Assembly (NCBI RefSeq): GCF_020037015.1
Contig: NZ_JAIQDE010000002.1
Location: 186,001 to 250,000 of the forward strand
Length of the DNA stretch: 64,000 nt
Direction: 5' to 3'
Origin: Corallococcus sp. AS-1-6
GTDB lineage: Bacteria; Myxococcota; Myxococcia; Myxococcales; Myxococcaceae
Below the pieces are notes generated by a model, which made no database searches, was not told where the DNA came from, and saw only the letters and a program-made list of their open reading frames with translations. Shown here in pieces: positions 9,781 to 20,796 of the stretch. The position numbers and the translations under genes are program-made. Each line of letters starts with the position of its first letter. Within the stretch, counting starts at the first letter, position 1.

Positions 9781-12700
9781 TCAACCTCGCTCGTCCAGTT
9801 TGAAGAGCAGCTTCTTCGCCGGGAAGTAGGCCGGGTCCAGCCCCACCACCTTCTCCAGCACCGCGCGCGCTTCCTTCGGCTTCGACGTCATCAGCAGCTC
9901 CGCCAGCTTCGTCTGGGCGGACAGCATCTTCGGCGCGACGTCCAACGCGGACTGCAACGTGCGCATCGCGCTCGCCACGTCCCCGGCCGACGCCTGCGCG
10001 AGCCCCAGCGACAGGCGCGCCACCGGCAGCCCGCGCTCGACCCGCACCGCGCGCTCCGCCAGGCCCCGGGCCTGCGAGCCCTTCGCCTCCAGCGCGATGA
10101 GCGCCAGGTACGCCTGCGCGCCGCCGTTGTTCTCGTTCACGTCCACCACGGAGTGCAGCAGCCGCTCCGCGCTCTGCCGGTCTCCCTGATGGAAGCGCAC
10201 CAGGGCCTCGTAGAGCAGCGGCTGCACGTCCTCCGGACGGTCGCCCAGGGACTTCACCACGTTCTCCACGCCCACCAGCGTGTCGCCCGGCCGCAGCCAG
10301 AAGCGCGACAGCGCGGGCCGGGGGGCCAGCCGCAGCGGGTCCCACTCGCGCGCCTCCAGCACCGGGTAGAACAGGCGGAAGGCCTCGTCGCGCTTCTTCG
10401 CGCTCGCCGCCGCCACGGCCTCCAGCAGCTTCGCGTCCATGCGGCGCTCGTCCAGCCGCACCGCCTGCTGGAAGCGCTCCTGGGCTCCGGCGACGTCCCC
10501 TTCCAAGAGGTGCACGCGCCCTTCCAGCACCTTCTCCAGCGCGGCGTCCTGCAGCCGGCCCTGGAAGCCCTTCAGGTGCTCGCGGGCCAGGGCCGCGTCC
10601 TTCTGCGCCAGCGCCACCATGAACCACTGCAGGTGGGCCTCCGGCATCGCCGGCACCACCTTCAGGGCCGCCGCCGCCGCGGTCGCCGCGCCGGCGTCAT
10701 TGCCCGCCGTGCGCTCCGCCGCGGCCAGATGGCTCCAGATTTCGGAGGCGTCGCGCGGGCCGTAGCGGGACGCGTTCTTCGTCAGGTCCTTCAGGGCGCG
10801 CACGGCCTCGCGCGCGTTGCCCTCCGCCTGGTAGCGCAGCACCGCCAGCGCCAGGGAGGCGCGCACGTCGCCCGCCTTCGCCTTCAGCCGGTCCTCGTAC
10901 AGCTTGCGCGCGCGGGCGGTCTCCCCCACCTCCACGTAGATGCGGGCGGCGGCCTCCAGGCTGTTCCAGTCCTGGGGATCCAGCTCCATCCGCTGGCGCA
11001 GTTGCTTGAGCGCCAGCCCGTACTGGCCGGCCTGCTCGTGCGCGAGCGCGCTGTAGTAGTCCACGCGCTGGAGCTTCGGCGCCAGCTTCCGCGCGGCGTC
11101 GAACTCCTGGTTCGCCAGCTCGCGCGACGTGGCCACGTGGGAGCGGCCCAGCACCAGGTGCGCCTCCGCCTTGTAGGCGTCCGCGGCCTCCGGCTGGGAC
11201 AGCACCTCCGTCGCCAGCCGCGCCGCCTCCTCCAGGTTGCCGGGCTGACGCGAGCGCGCCAGCAGCAGGTTCGCGTGCGCGACGAGCAGCGCGGGCGTCT
11301 CCCCGGCCATGCCCTTCGCGGCCTGGATGAGCTCGCGCGCCTCCTGGAAGGAGTTGTCGTCCATGCCCGGACCGCGCCCGAGCGCCAGCGCCTGCACGTA
11401 CCCGGCGATGGCGTCCGCGCTGTGGGGGTCGAGCAGCAGCGCCTGCTGGAAGGACTCCTCGGCCTCCGCGTAGGCGACGCGCTGGTCCAGCTCCAGTTGC
11501 TTCCGGCCGGCGGCCAGGTGCTCCGCGCTGGTGCCCTCCAGCTCCAGGAACTGGAGCTTCCACCGGCCCACCGCGGCCAGCACCTCCTGCGGCACGGCCG
11601 CCGGAGCGGGGGGCTGCGCGGCCCGGGCCAACTGCTCCTGCTTCGGCTTGTGCACGAGGAAGTAGTAGCCCGCGCCACCGGCCCCCAGGACCGCCAGCGC
11701 CAGCAGGCCGAAGACTCCCGCACGGCTTCCGCCGCCACCACGCTGCGCGCTGCGGACCGGAGCGGCCGTGATGTGCGACGTGCGCGCGGGCTTCACCGAG
11801 CTCACGCGCGAGTCCGTCGCCAGCGCCGTGGCGCCCTCGGACCGGGGTTCGTCTCCAGACGCGGCGGAGTCCAGGCCGCTCATCACGGGCAGCTCCACCA
11901 GGCCGCCGTCGGACGGAGGCGGCGCCACCTCGGGCGCCACCAGCACCGTGGACTCCCGGGGGAACGAGGCCTCCCGCTGCTTGCAGTCCTCACAGATGCC
12001 CAGGGCCTGGTCGAAGGGGTCCGTCAGGTCCTTGCCGCACGAGCGGCAGTTCGTGTGCGACTCCGGCTTCGGGAGGACCGGCGCGGGCGCGCGGGACAGG
12101 CGGCCCAGCGATGCCGCTCCGGAGGGAGGCGAGGAGGCCCGTCCGGACGCGGGCGCGGCTTCCGGCTCCAGGCCTCCGGGCGGCGGGCCCAGGAAGTCGA
12201 GCAGCGGATCCGCCGCGGACGCGGGCGTCGCGGGCGCGTCGGGCACCGGCGGTCCGGCCTTCGCGGCGGGCGCGGGCCTGGGAGCTGCCGGAGGAGCCGA
12301 TGGGCCCGAGTTCGCGGCGGGCGCGGCCCTGGCAGCGGACGGAGGAGCCGATGGGCCCGGGCTCGCAACGGGCGCCGCCCTCGCAGCGGACGGGCCCGGG
12401 CTTGCGGCGGGAGCGGCCCTGGCAGCGGAGGGGCCCGGGTTCGCGAACGGGTCCGAGGGCAGCCCTCCGGAGACCTGCGACGCGGGCGGCCCCAGGTCCG
12501 CGAACGGGTCCACGCTCCCCGGCGGCCCCAGCTCCGGCATCTCGCCGAAGTCCCCGAAGAGGTCCGACTTCGGAGCCGCCTTCGGTGCGGCCGGGGCCTC
12601 CTGCGGTCTGGCCGCGGCGGCGGGATTGCTCCGGGGCTCGCGCGCGAGCGGCTTCGGCTCGGCGGCGGCGGGCACGGCCCCTTCAGCGGGAGCCGTCGCG

Positions 12701-12834
12701 GACGCGGCCGAGGCCTCCCGCTTCACGAGCTGGAGGTGACGGCAGCGGGGACACTGCGCGCGGACACCCTTGGGCGTGATCAACCGATCGTCGATCGCGT
12801 AGGCCGCCGCGCATTTCTGGCAGACGATGCGCAT
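9781..12834 (-). CDS. Zinc-ribbon, membrane-anchored TPR protein
   Basis: A 1017-residue protein of unknown role. The N-terminus is an MJ0042-type zinc ribbon (Cys5-x2-Cys8 and Cys28-x2-Cys31). A long Ala/Pro-rich low-complexity linker (about residues 40-255) contains short near-repeats around [12 protein letters not shown] second Cys pair set, CRSC and CEDC, lies near residues 260-283. One transmembrane helix ([20 protein letters not shown]) falls at about 371-394. The remaining 600 residues are alpha-helical with tetratricopeptide-like repeats (for example [38 protein letters not shown]). The order suggests a cytoplasmic zinc domain and a periplasmic TPR scaffold. It starts four bases after purH and ends one base before purD. 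Related proteins occur in myxobacteria, but I know no assigned function. Confidence 0.88.
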   Translation of the reverse strand: MRIVCQKCAAAYAIDDRLITPKGVRAQCPRCRHLQLVKREASAASATAPAEGAVPAAAEPKPLAREPRSNPAAAARPQEAPAAPKAAPKSDLFGDFGEMPELGPPGSVDPFADLGPPASQVSGGLPSDPFANPGPSAARAAPAASPGPSAARAAPVASPGPSAPPSAARAAPAANSGPSAPPAAPRPAPAAKAGPPVPDAPATPASAADPLLDFLGPPPGGLEPEAAPASGRASSPPSGAASLGRLSRAPAPVLPKPESHTNCRSCGKDLTDPFDQALGICEDCKQREASFPRESTVLVAPEVAPPPSDGGLVELPVMSGLDSAASGDEPRSEGATALATDSRVSSVKPARTSHITAAPVRSAQRGGGGSRAGVFGLLALAVLGAGGAGYYFLVHKPKQEQLARAAQPPAPAAVPQEVLAAVGRWKLQFLELEGTSAEHLAAGRKQLELDQRVAYAEAEESFQQALLLDPHSADAIAGYVQALALGRGPGMDDNSFQEARELIQAAKGMAGETPALLVAHANLLLARSRQPGNLEEAARLATEVLSQPEAADAYKAEAHLVLGRSHVATSRELANQEFDAARKLAPKLQRVDYYSALAHEQAGQYGLALKQLRQRMELDPQDWNSLEAAARIYVEVGETARARKLYEDRLKAKAGDVRASLALAVLRYQAEGNAREAVRALKDLTKNASRYGPRDASEIWSHLAAAERTAGNDAGAATAAAAALKVVPAMPEAHLQWFMVALAQKDAALAREHLKGFQGRLQDAALEKVLEGRVHLLEGDVAGAQERFQQAVRLDERRMDAKLLEAVAAASAKKRDEAFRLFYPVLEAREWDPLRLAPRPALSRFWLRPGDTLVGVENVVKSLGDRPEDVQPLLYEALVRFHQGDRQSAERLLHSVVDVNENNGGAQAYLALIALEAKGSQARGLAERAVRVERGLPVARLSLGLAQASAGDVASAMRTLQSALDVAPKMLSAQTKLAELLMTSKPKEARAVLEKVVGLDPAYFPAKKLLFKLDERG

Positions 12835-12838
12835 GAAG

Positions 12839-14383
12839 TTAGTGGCGGAAGTGTCGCACTCCCGTCACCACCATGGCCATCCCATGTTCATCCGCGGCGG
12901 CGATCACCTCCGCGTCCCGGACGGACCCGCCCGGCTGGATGACCGCCGTCGCCCCCGCCCGGGCCGCCTCGTCCAGCCCGTCCCGGAAGGGGAAGAAGGC
13001 ATCCGAGGCCACGGCGCTGCCCTTGAGGGCCTCGCCACCCCGCGTCATCGCGATGCGCACGGAGTCCACCCGGTTCGTCTGCCCGCCGCCCTGGGCCAGG
13101 AGCCGCGCCGGCGCCGCGAAGACGATGGCGTTGCTCTTCACGTGCTTGCACACCTTCCAGGCGAAGCGCAGGGCGCGCTCCTCCTCCGGCGTGGGGGCGC
13201 GCTTGGACACCACCTTCCACTCCAGGGGCGGCTCCACCGCGTCCCGGTCCATCAGCAACATGCCCCCGGACACGCTGCGCGCGTCCACCTGGGCCCGGGG
13301 CGCCGCCGTGGGGGACGCCAGCGCGGGGCCCGCCTCCAGGAGGCGCAGGTTCTTCTTCCCCGCCAGCACCTGGAGCGCCACCGCCGAGTACGACGGCGCG
13401 ATGACCGCCTCCAGGAACGTCTCCGCCATGGCCCTCGCCGTGGCCTCGTCCACCTCGCGGTTGAAGGCGACGATGCCGCCGAAGGCGCTCACCTCGTCCA
13501 CCGCGCGGGCGGTGCGGTAGGCCTTCTCCAGCACGTCATCCACCGCCACGCCGCACGGGGTGTTGTGCTTGATGACCACCGCGCAGGGCTTCTCCGGGAA
13601 CTCCAGGACCAGTCCCAGCGCCGCGTCCAGGTCCAGGATGTTGTTGTACGAGAGTTCCTTGCCCTGGAGCACCTTCGCGAAGGCGACGGACGGCTCCTTC
13701 GGCGCGGCGTACTCCTGGTAGAAGGCGCCGCGCTGGTGCGGGTTCTCCCCGTAGCGCAGCCCCTGCACCTTGCGGAACGCGAGCGACAGCTCCTCCGGGA
13801 AGGGCTCCTGGGCCTCGCCGGACAGCCACCCGGAGATGGACGCGTCGTAGGCCGCCGTGTGCGCGAACGCCTTGCGCATCAGCCGGCGCCGCGTCTCCAG
13901 CCCCACGCCCTTCTGGCCCTCGATCTCCGCGAGCACCGGCGCGTAGTCGTCCGGGTCCACCACGATGGCCACGTGCTTGAAGTTCTTCGCGGACGCGCGG
14001 ACCATCGCCGGCCCGCCGATGTCGATGTTCTCGATGACGTCGTCCTCGCCCGCGCCGGACGCCACCGTCTGGCGGAACGGGTAGAGGTTCACCACCACCA
14101 GCGAGATGGGCTCGATTTTGTTGGCCGCCATCTCCGCCTTGTCACTCTCAAGGTCGGGCCGGCCGAGGATGCCGCCGTGGATGCGGGGGTGGAGCGTCTT
14201 CACGCGGCCGCCGAGGATTTCGGGGCTCTGCGTGTGCTCGGACACCTGGGTGGCGGGGATGCCCGCGGCCTTCAGGGCCTCCAGGGTGCCGCCCGTGGAG
14301 AGCAGCCGGTAGCCCAGCCGCACCAGGCCCTGGGCAAAGGGGACCAGACCGCGCTTGTCGGAAACGCTCAGGAGAGCCAGCAC
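12839..14383 (-). CDS. purH: Bifunctional AICAR transformylase / IMP cyclohydrolase
   Basis: A 514-residue enzyme catalysing the last two steps of IMP synthesis. The N-terminal IMP cyclohydrolase domain begins [12 protein letters not shown] and contains [11 protein letters not shown] and [16 protein letters not shown]. The C-terminal transformylase domain includes [23 protein letters not shown] and the SNAIVF segment, and ends [16 protein letters not shown] place the start at GTG 14383, which has GAGG seven bases upstream and matches the usual N-terminus. A TTG at 14398 would add five residues. Its stop lies four bases before the zinc-ribbon TPR gene, so it probably heads the operon. Confidence 0.96.
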   Translation of the reverse strand: MLALLSVSDKRGLVPFAQGLVRLGYRLLSTGGTLEALKAAGIPATQVSEHTQSPEILGGRVKTLHPRIHGGILGRPDLESDKAEMAANKIEPISLVVVNLYPFRQTVASGAGEDDVIENIDIGGPAMVRASAKNFKHVAIVVDPDDYAPVLAEIEGQKGVGLETRRRLMRKAFAHTAAYDASISGWLSGEAQEPFPEELSLAFRKVQGLRYGENPHQRGAFYQEYAAPKEPSVAFAKVLQGKELSYNNILDLDAALGLVLEFPEKPCAVVIKHNTPCGVAVDDVLEKAYRTARAVDEVSAFGGIVAFNREVDEATARAMAETFLEAVIAPSYSAVALQVLAGKKNLRLLEAGPALASPTAAPRAQVDARSVSGGMLLMDRDAVEPPLEWKVVSKRAPTPEEERALRFAWKVCKHVKSNAIVFAAPARLLAQGGGQTNRVDSVRIAMTRGGEALKGSAVASDAFFPFRDGLDEAARAGATAVIQPGGSVRDAEVIAAADEHGMAMVVTGVRHFRH

Positions 14384-14490
14384 GTGTGCGCCTCGCAATG
14401 GGTGGGGGTGGCGCGGGTCCTAGCAACCACCCCCTGGGGTGTCAACGCAACACGTCACCCCAGGCCCGGAAGCGGACCAGTGCCCTGCCC

Positions 14491-14982
<492 letters not shown>

Positions 14983-15039
14983 GTGTCGTCCTCCAGATGC
15001 GTGGAGTCTATCCGGTTCAACAGGACCCTGGGGGGCATC

Positions 15040-15564
15040 CTATTGTGGCCGGAGCGTTTCGTCTTCACGCGCCGTGACGGCGCTGCCCAACCGGGCGACA
15101 TCGCGGACCAGATCCTGCGCCCGTTGCCTGAGCGTTGCCAACTGGGCTTCGAGTGACCTCCTGCGTTCTCCTCCCAGGGCCCGTCCTCCCAGCTCCTCCT
15201 GGAACCCGTCCAGCACCTCCGACAGGTCCCGCTGGAGCTGGTCGATGTGGTTGCGGTGGAACACGAAGGAGCGACGGATGTCCTCCAGGGTGTGTCCTTC
15301 GGCCATCATCTTCTTGATGACGTTGATGCGCCGCACCGCTTCCACCGGGTAGAGGCCCAGGCTGCCCTGGTGCTTCCCCTTGCGGCCCACACGGCGGCTG
15401 CGGGGGAGCAGACCGGCCTGGACGTACTTCCGGAACGTCGCCTCCGAGAGCCTCACACCCCGGGGCCGGAAGATTTCCAGGATCGCGTTCGCGGGCAGAC
15501 CTCCCGCGTTCTCGCGCTCGATGCGCTCGAGTTCATCGGGCGCGAGCAGGTCCATTGATTCCAT
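15040..15564 (-). CDS. MerR-like transcriptional regulator with C-terminal coiled coil
   Basis: About 174 residues. The N-terminal half resembles a MerR winged helix (SEATFRKYVQAGLLPRSRRVG, then GLYPVEAVRRINVIKKMMAEG and TLEDIRR). Unlike classical MerR the helix is preceded by some 40 residues, including PANAILEIFRPRGVRL. The C-terminal 75 residues are a leucine- and arginine-rich coiled coil for dimerisation, without the Cys ligands of metal-sensing MerR proteins. The start is uncertain: ATGs at 15564 and 15555 both lack a clear ribosome site, and the frame is open upstream to 15621. It lies 57 bp upstream of the sigma-like gene on the same strand. Confidence 0.8.
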   Translation of the reverse strand: MESMDLLAPDELERIERENAGGLPANAILEIFRPRGVRLSEATFRKYVQAGLLPRSRRVGRKGKHQGSLGLYPVEAVRRINVIKKMMAEGHTLEDIRRSFVFHRNHIDQLQRDLSEVLDGFQEELGGRALGGERRRSLEAQLATLRQRAQDLVRDVARLGSAVTAREDETLRPQ

Positions 15565-15721
15565 TGAATAGAGGCTACTGAATGGACGCCATAGGTGCCA
15601 GATTCGCGCGTCATTCGTCAAGGAGGACGAGCAGGCGCGCGGACGGACGTCGTCCGGCCGACGCTGCGCGCCGGCTGCCGGGGGCTTCAGGGGATGGAGG
15701 GACGGGAGGGGGGCTTTCCGC

Positions 15722-17890
15722 TCAGCGGCCGCGAGGCGCGCGGAACTCCTGCATCACGGTGCCGTCGGCGGGGACGACGACGGTGAACGTCTTCTTGCTG
15801 GTCGGATGCTGGAAGGTGACGGAGTACGTGCCGGCCGGCACCTTGTAGGTCGCGCGGCCCTGCACGTCTCCGAGCCGCTTCGAGCCCAGGAAGACGGTGG
15901 CGTAGGGGGTGGCCTTCACCTGGAGCGTGCCCATGGCCTTCGCCGTGTCCGCGGCGGGCGGCGCCGTGGCGGGGTCCGCCGTGGGCGTCGCGGCGGGGGC
16001 GGCCGGCTCGGTGCCCGGGGGCTGAGCCAGGGCGGCTTCGCGCCGCTGCCCTTCCAGCTCCGCGTCGACGGTGTCCGAGGAAGGCGCGCGGGCGGGCTCG
16101 GCCGCAGGCACCGTGGCGGTGGCGGGAGGCGGGTTCGCGGCGGGGGCCGTCGTGGGCGGAGGGGTCGCGGCCGGGGCCGTGGCCTGGGCGGGAGGGCTCC
16201 CCTGCCCCGCGTCCGGCGCACCGGTGTTCGAGCGGGCCACGGCGATGACGCCCACGAGGCCCGCGAGCCCCAGCGCGGCGGCTCCGGCCCACAGGGCGCG
16301 CTTGCGGCCCGGAGGGACGGGAGGACCCGGCTCGGTGGCGGAGACCGTGTCGAGTTCGCGGTCGTCGGAGCCGGAGAGTTCGTCGGCGGCGAACGCGCCC
16401 CGGTGCGCGGAGGCGGTGTCAGGCTTGCCGGCGGAACCGGCTCGGCGCTCGGAGGCAGTGTCAGGCCTGCCGGAGGAACCGGCTCGGCGCTCGGAGGCAG
16501 TGTCAGGCCTGCCGGAGGAACCGGCTCGGCGCTCGGAGGCGGATGACCGCGAGCCTCCATCCTCGGGACGGTCCGCGGGCGCACCGGTGTCCTCATCGGC
16601 GGAGCCGGTCCAGGCCATGGAGTCCTCGTCGCTCGGGGACCCGGCCCTGGCGGCGGGGACCTCGCGGGACTCGCTGCGCCGGGCCAGCGGCGCTTCCCTT
16701 CCCATGGACTGCAACGGCATCTGCGGCGTGGGCTGCGGAGGACGGCCGCTGCGCGCCTCGTCGTCTCTCGACAGCACCAGGGTCGTCCCGTGGCGGTCCT
16801 CGTCCGGCGAGACGCTCCGCTTCGCTCCCGAGGCGTGCTCGCGCGACGGCATCACCGCCGTGGGTTCGCGGGGCGGCGCTCCGGCGGCGGGCAGCGCTCC
16901 ATCCTCCAGCGCCGTGCGCTCCGGGAGCGCGGGCAGCGCCTGGTTGCTGGCCGCGATGGGGAACAGCGGCCGCACGAACGCACCCACGTCGGTGTCATCC
17001 ACGGAGCGGGCGTGGTTCAGCACGCACTGCGCCAGCGCGCGCTCCAGCTCCCCCGCCGTCTGGAAGCGCTTGGACAGGTCTCGCTCCAGCGCGCGGCAGA
17101 TGGCGGCGTCCAGGTCCGGCGGCACGTCCGGGTTGAGGCGCGCGGGCGGCACGATGGTGCTCTCCTGCACCGCGCGCAGGACGGCGATCTCCGAGTCCCC
17201 CTGGAACAGCCGCCCTCCCGTGAGCAGCTCCCACAGCACCACGCCCAACGCGAAGACGTCCGTGCGCACGTCCACGCTCTCGCCCCGGGCCTGCTCGGGC
17301 GACATGTACGCGAACTTGCCCTTGAGCACGCCGGGGTTGGTCAGCTTGTTGCCCGCCTTCGCGATGCCGAAGTCGGTCAGCTTCACCGCGCCGTCGTAGG
17401 ACACGAGCACGTTGTGCGGCGTGACGTCCCGGTGCACCAGGTTCAAGAGCTCGCCGTTCACCCGCAGGCGGTGGGCGTAGTGCAGGCCGCGCGCGACCTC
17501 CGCGCCGATGTGCGCCACCAGCACGGGCGGCATCGGCGTCATCGCCTCCTTGCTCCGCTTGCGCAGCTCCCACAGCGAGCAGCCGCGCACGTACTCCATC
17601 GCCAGGTAGTAGGTGTCCTCGTGCTTGTCGAAGTCGAAGATCTGCACCACGTTGGCGTGGTTGAGCCGCGAGGCCAGCCGCGCCTCCGCGATGAACATCT
17701 GCACGAAGTCCGGGTCGCTCGCGAGGAACGACCGCACCCGCTTGATGACGACCTCCTTCTCGAAGCCCTCCGGCCCGCGCGCGGTGCACAGGAAGATCTC
17801 CGCCATGCCCCCTTCAGCGAGCTTGCGGCGCACGACGTACTTGCCGACGTGGGTGCCTGCCTCGAGCGTCACGGAAGGGTCCAAGGCCAC
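15722..17890 (-). CDS. Receptor-type Ser/Thr protein kinase with C-terminal PEGA domain
   Basis: A 722-residue Hanks-type kinase. The kinase domain (about 15-290) has the Gly-rich loop [10 protein letters not shown], Lys50 (VVIKRV), the catalytic HRDVTPHN (Asp155), DFG at 173-175 and MSPEQARGE, so it looks active. A disordered linker (about 300-530) contains three tandem 14-residue repeats ([14 protein letters not shown] type). One transmembrane helix follows near residue 533 ([20 protein letters not shown]), then a Pro/Ala-rich stretch and a C-terminal PEGA domain ([20 protein letters not shown] onward) that would lie in the periplasm. The start is GTG 17890, two bases after the stop of the next kinase gene upstream, so the two are co-transcribed. 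The signal sensed is unknown. Confidence 0.93.
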   Translation of the reverse strand: MALDPSVTLEAGTHVGKYVVRRKLAEGGMAEIFLCTARGPEGFEKEVVIKRVRSFLASDPDFVQMFIAEARLASRLNHANVVQIFDFDKHEDTYYLAMEYVRGCSLWELRKRSKEAMTPMPPVLVAHIGAEVARGLHYAHRLRVNGELLNLVHRDVTPHNVLVSYDGAVKLTDFGIAKAGNKLTNPGVLKGKFAYMSPEQARGESVDVRTDVFALGVVLWELLTGGRLFQGDSEIAVLRAVQESTIVPPARLNPDVPPDLDAAICRALERDLSKRFQTAGELERALAQCVLNHARSVDDTDVGAFVRPLFPIAASNQALPALPERTALEDGALPAAGAPPREPTAVMPSREHASGAKRSVSPDEDRHGTTLVLSRDDEARSGRPPQPTPQMPLQSMGREAPLARRSESREVPAARAGSPSDEDSMAWTGSADEDTGAPADRPEDGGSRSSASERRAGSSGRPDTASERRAGSSGRPDTASERRAGSAGKPDTASAHRGAFAADELSGSDDRELDTVSATEPGPPVPPGRKRALWAGAAALGLAGLVGVIAVARSNTGAPDAGQGSPPAQATAPAATPPPTTAPAANPPPATATVPAAEPARAPSSDTVDAELEGQRREAALAQPPGTEPAAPAATPTADPATAPPAADTAKAMGTLQVKATPYATVFLGSKRLGDVQGRATYKVPAGTYSVTFQHPTSKKTFTVVVPADGTVMQEFRAPRGR
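16405..16541. repeat. 42-bp tandem repeat inside the kinase linker
   Basis: Roughly three copies of a 42-bp unit (GGCTCGGCGCTCGGAGGCAG then TGTCAGGCCTGCCGGAGGAACC). The two central copies are essentially identical and the outer copy is diverged. Because 42 is divisible by three, the repeat adds 14-residue units without breaking the frame. It is likely to vary in copy number between strains. Confidence 0.85.
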
Positions 17891-17892
17891 AC

Positions 17893-20694
17893 CTACTCGA
17901 ACTTGACCGTCACCACGTTGAGGTCGATGGGACGCACCTCGATGCGGCGGCTGACGGTGCGCTTCAGTTCGGGGTTGGTGAACTTGCAGTCATAGGTGCC
18001 CACCCGCAGCTCCACCGGCTGGAACGGGGTCTCCCCCAGCTTGCGGCCGTTGCACGACACCTCCGCCCAGGGCGTCACCACGAAGCTCACCGGCGCGGCC
18101 CGCTCCACCGCGCGCGCGGCGTCACGCACCTCGGCCGCGGGCAACACCGTGGCCACCGGGGTGACGGCGGCCTTCGCCACGGGCGCGGGAGCCTGGGCGC
18201 CAGGGGACTCCTGGGCCTGCTTCACTTCGGGGACCACGGCGTCCTGTTCACGGGGAGCGGCCACGCCGGAAGGTCCCACGCCGGGCTCCGGGGTCGTTGG
18301 AGCCGGAGGCGCCGGCGCGGGCGGCTCCGTGCCGGGCTTTCCGGGCGACGCCATCGGCATGAGCTTCAGCGGCCCCACGTCCAGCCGGCCGGACGGCGGG
18401 ATGACGATCTGCGTGCGCAGCTCGCGGTAGCCTTCCTTGATCAGCACGACCCAGTAGCGGCCGGGCTTCACCGCCGGCAGCGTCAGCGGCGTGCGCTCCG
18501 GGAGCACCCGGTCCTCGAACACGACGCGCGCGCCAGCGGGGTCGGACGACACGTGCACGCCGCCGGCGCCCGGGCCCAGGCTCCACACGAGGCCCACGCC
18601 CACCAGGATCGCGACCAGCACGATGGCGCCGTACAGGAGCCCCCGGCGCTTCGGTGATTCCACGGCGGACTGCTCGGTGAGCGTGCCGGTGCGGGCCGGT
18701 GGCGCCCACGCGTTGGGCATGGGCGCGCGGGACGCGGAGCGCGGCGCGGTGGACGCGGTCATCTCCTCGATGGTCGCGTGGGGCGCGGGCAGCCGGTGGC
18801 CGCGGTGTTCGCCGGACGGCGCCGGAGTGCCCGTGCGGGGAACGGGAATCTCGGAGCGCGGCACGGCGCGCAGGTCCTGCGTGGGGCCCTCGTCCAGGTC
18901 GGCGCGGGAGACGGCGCGCATGTCCAGGGTCGAGTCGTCCTCGTCATCCTGGGTCAGCGTCGCCGTCAGGGAGCGATGATCCAGCGTGGGACCGTCCTCC
19001 TCCACCTGGAACCTGCCGGACAGCTTCCCCTGCGTGTCCACCATCGCGAGCGTGGGGCCGTCCTCCTCCACCTGGAACCCGCCGGAGAGCTTCCCCTGCG
19101 TGTCCACCATCGCGAGCGTGGGGCCGTCCTCCTCCACCTGGAACCCGCCGGACAGCTTCCGCTGCGTGTCCACCATGGCGAGCGTGGGACCGTCCTCGTC
19201 CTGCGTCACCGTCGGGAGGGAGGGCTCCTCCAGGCGCACCGGCCGGATGCTCCGAGAGGGCGGTGACTCCAGCGCCCGCCGCGAGCCCGTCATGCCCCGG
19301 GGCGCCTCGGCGCGCGGCTCGGCGTTGCGGACCTCGGAGCGGGGCTCCGGCCGCGCATCGACGGCGCGCGCATCCACTCGCGGCTCGGCGCCGCGGACCT
19401 CCGGGCGGGGCTCCACCACCCTCGGGTCGGCGTTGCGGACCTCCGAGCGGGGCTCCGGCCGGGCGTCGACCCCGCGCGCCTCCGCGTTCCGGGCCTCCAC
19501 CCGCGCCTCCGCGTTGCGCCCCTCCGGACGCGTGTCCGGGCCCCGGACCTCCGAGCGCGCCCCGTCCGCCTCCGCGTCCTCGCGGCGCGCCTCCACCTTG
19601 CCGCTGGGACGGCTCGGCCGGTTCGGGCGCAGCGTGGTGGTGGGCTCGTTCTCCGTGCGCGCGGGCGCATTCGCGGGCCGCAGCACCGAACGCTTCGGCG
19701 CGGACGGCGGAGCCACCCCCGCCTCCTCGTCCGTCACCTGCACCTCGCCGGAGCGCGCCTCCTCCGTCAGCCGGTCCGCGTACAGCTCCCGCATGAACCC
19801 GGCCAGGTCCGCGGGCGTGCCGCACGGCTGCGGCTGCGACGCGAGCCACCCTTCCAGCGCCCGCTGCAATTCCTGCGCGTGCTGGTAGCGCGCGTCCGGC
19901 TCCTTCGCGAGCGCCTTGAGCACGATGGCGTCCAGCTCCACCGGCACCCGGGGCGCCACCTGCGAAGGCACCGGCACGTTGCACTCCGCCACCGCCGACA
20001 GGGTCAGCATGTCGCTATGGCGCTTGAAGAGGCGCCCCCCGGTCAGGAGCTCATGCAGCACCACGCCCAGCGCGAACACGTCCGAGCGCCGGTCCACGCG
20101 CTGCCCGGAGGCCTGCTCCGGCGACATGTACGAGTACTTGCCCTTGAGCACCCCGGAGCGCGTCACGGTGGCCTGATCCGCCGCCTTCGCGATGCCGAAG
20201 TCCACCACCTTCACGCCGCCGTCGAACGTCACCAGGATGTTCTGCGGGGACACGTCCCGGTGAACGATGCCCAGCGGGCGCCCCGCCGCGTCCGTCTTCT
20301 TGTGCGCGTAGTCCAGCCCCGCGCACGCCTCCAGGAGGATGCGGCACACCAGCGGCACCGGCAGCGGACGCCCCGCCGTCTCCGCGCGCTTCCAGAGCCG
20401 GCGCGCGTCCACGCCATGGATGTACTCCATGGCGATGAAGAAGGTGTCCCCCTCCGCCCCCAGGTCGTAGATCTGCACCACGTTGGGGTGCGCGAGCCGG
20501 GCCGCGATCCGCGCCTCGTCCAGGAACATCCGGACGAACTCGTCGTTCTCCGACAGGTGCGGGAGGATCCGCTTCAACACCAGCAGCTTGTCCGGAGCAT
20601 CCGAACCCGGCCGGCGCGCGAGGTAGATCTGCGCCATGCCGCCCGTGGCGAGGCGCTTCAGGAGCTGGTAGCTGCCGTAGGTTTCGATGGACAC
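17893..20694 (-). CDS. Ser/Thr protein kinase with repeated acidic Thr motifs and PEGA domain
   Basis: A 933-residue Hanks-type kinase. The Gly-rich loop LATGGMAQIY, Lys41 (LVLKRIL), HRDVSPQN (Asp147) and DFG at 165-167 indicate an active catalytic domain over about 1-270. The linker carries Arg/Glu/Pro-rich repeats around PEPRSEVRNAEPR, then three 22-residue repeats containing EEDGPTLAMVDTQ, followed by related acidic-Thr motifs (DDSTLDM, DEGPTQDL). A transmembrane helix lies near residue 685 (LLYGAIVLVAILVGVGLVW). The C-terminus has a PEGA domain (VHVSSDPAGARVVFEDRVL onward) and a second beta-rich domain at the end. I chose GTG 20694 because it starts the family-typical SIETYGSYQLLKRL; a TTG at 20721 is possible. 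Neither has a clear ribosome site. Confidence 0.92.
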   Translation of the reverse strand: MSIETYGSYQLLKRLATGGMAQIYLARRPGSDAPDKLLVLKRILPHLSENDEFVRMFLDEARIAARLAHPNVVQIYDLGAEGDTFFIAMEYIHGVDARRLWKRAETAGRPLPVPLVCRILLEACAGLDYAHKKTDAAGRPLGIVHRDVSPQNILVTFDGGVKVVDFGIAKAADQATVTRSGVLKGKYSYMSPEQASGQRVDRRSDVFALGVVLHELLTGGRLFKRHSDMLTLSAVAECNVPVPSQVAPRVPVELDAIVLKALAKEPDARYQHAQELQRALEGWLASQPQPCGTPADLAGFMRELYADRLTEEARSGEVQVTDEEAGVAPPSAPKRSVLRPANAPARTENEPTTTLRPNRPSRPSGKVEARREDAEADGARSEVRGPDTRPEGRNAEARVEARNAEARGVDARPEPRSEVRNADPRVVEPRPEVRGAEPRVDARAVDARPEPRSEVRNAEPRAEAPRGMTGSRRALESPPSRSIRPVRLEEPSLPTVTQDEDGPTLAMVDTQRKLSGGFQVEEDGPTLAMVDTQGKLSGGFQVEEDGPTLAMVDTQGKLSGRFQVEEDGPTLDHRSLTATLTQDDEDDSTLDMRAVSRADLDEGPTQDLRAVPRSEIPVPRTGTPAPSGEHRGHRLPAPHATIEEMTASTAPRSASRAPMPNAWAPPARTGTLTEQSAVESPKRRGLLYGAIVLVAILVGVGLVWSLGPGAGGVHVSSDPAGARVVFEDRVLPERTPLTLPAVKPGRYWVVLIKEGYRELRTQIVIPPSGRLDVGPLKLMPMASPGKPGTEPPAPAPPAPTTPEPGVGPSGVAAPREQDAVVPEVKQAQESPGAQAPAPVAKAAVTPVATVLPAAEVRDAARAVERAAPVSFVVTPWAEVSCNGRKLGETPFQPVELRVGTYDCKFTNPELKRTVSRRIEVRPIDLNVVTVKFE
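18986..19183. repeat. 66-bp tandem repeat (three copies) inside the kinase linker
   Basis: Three head-to-tail 66-bp units at 18986-19051, 19052-19117 and 19118-19183, with a partial fourth beginning at 19184. They differ at only a few bases. Each encodes 22 residues with the core EEDGPTLAMVDTQGKLSGG. The in-frame length and high identity imply recent expansion. Confidence 0.92.
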
Positions 20695-20796
20695 GGCCGG
20701 ACGCGAGGAGGCGAACCCCAAGCGTAAGCGGCCGGGCCAGGGGAATCAAACATCGAATCCCCCTGGGCTTTTTCCCGGCTCCACCGGGCGTGCGCC

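Noticed and set aside
9205-12942. A 1245-codon plus-strand frame over purD and the TPR gene
   Set aside because: Shadow composition (Arg/Gln/His/Leu-rich), antisense to two well-supported genes, and no ribosome site.
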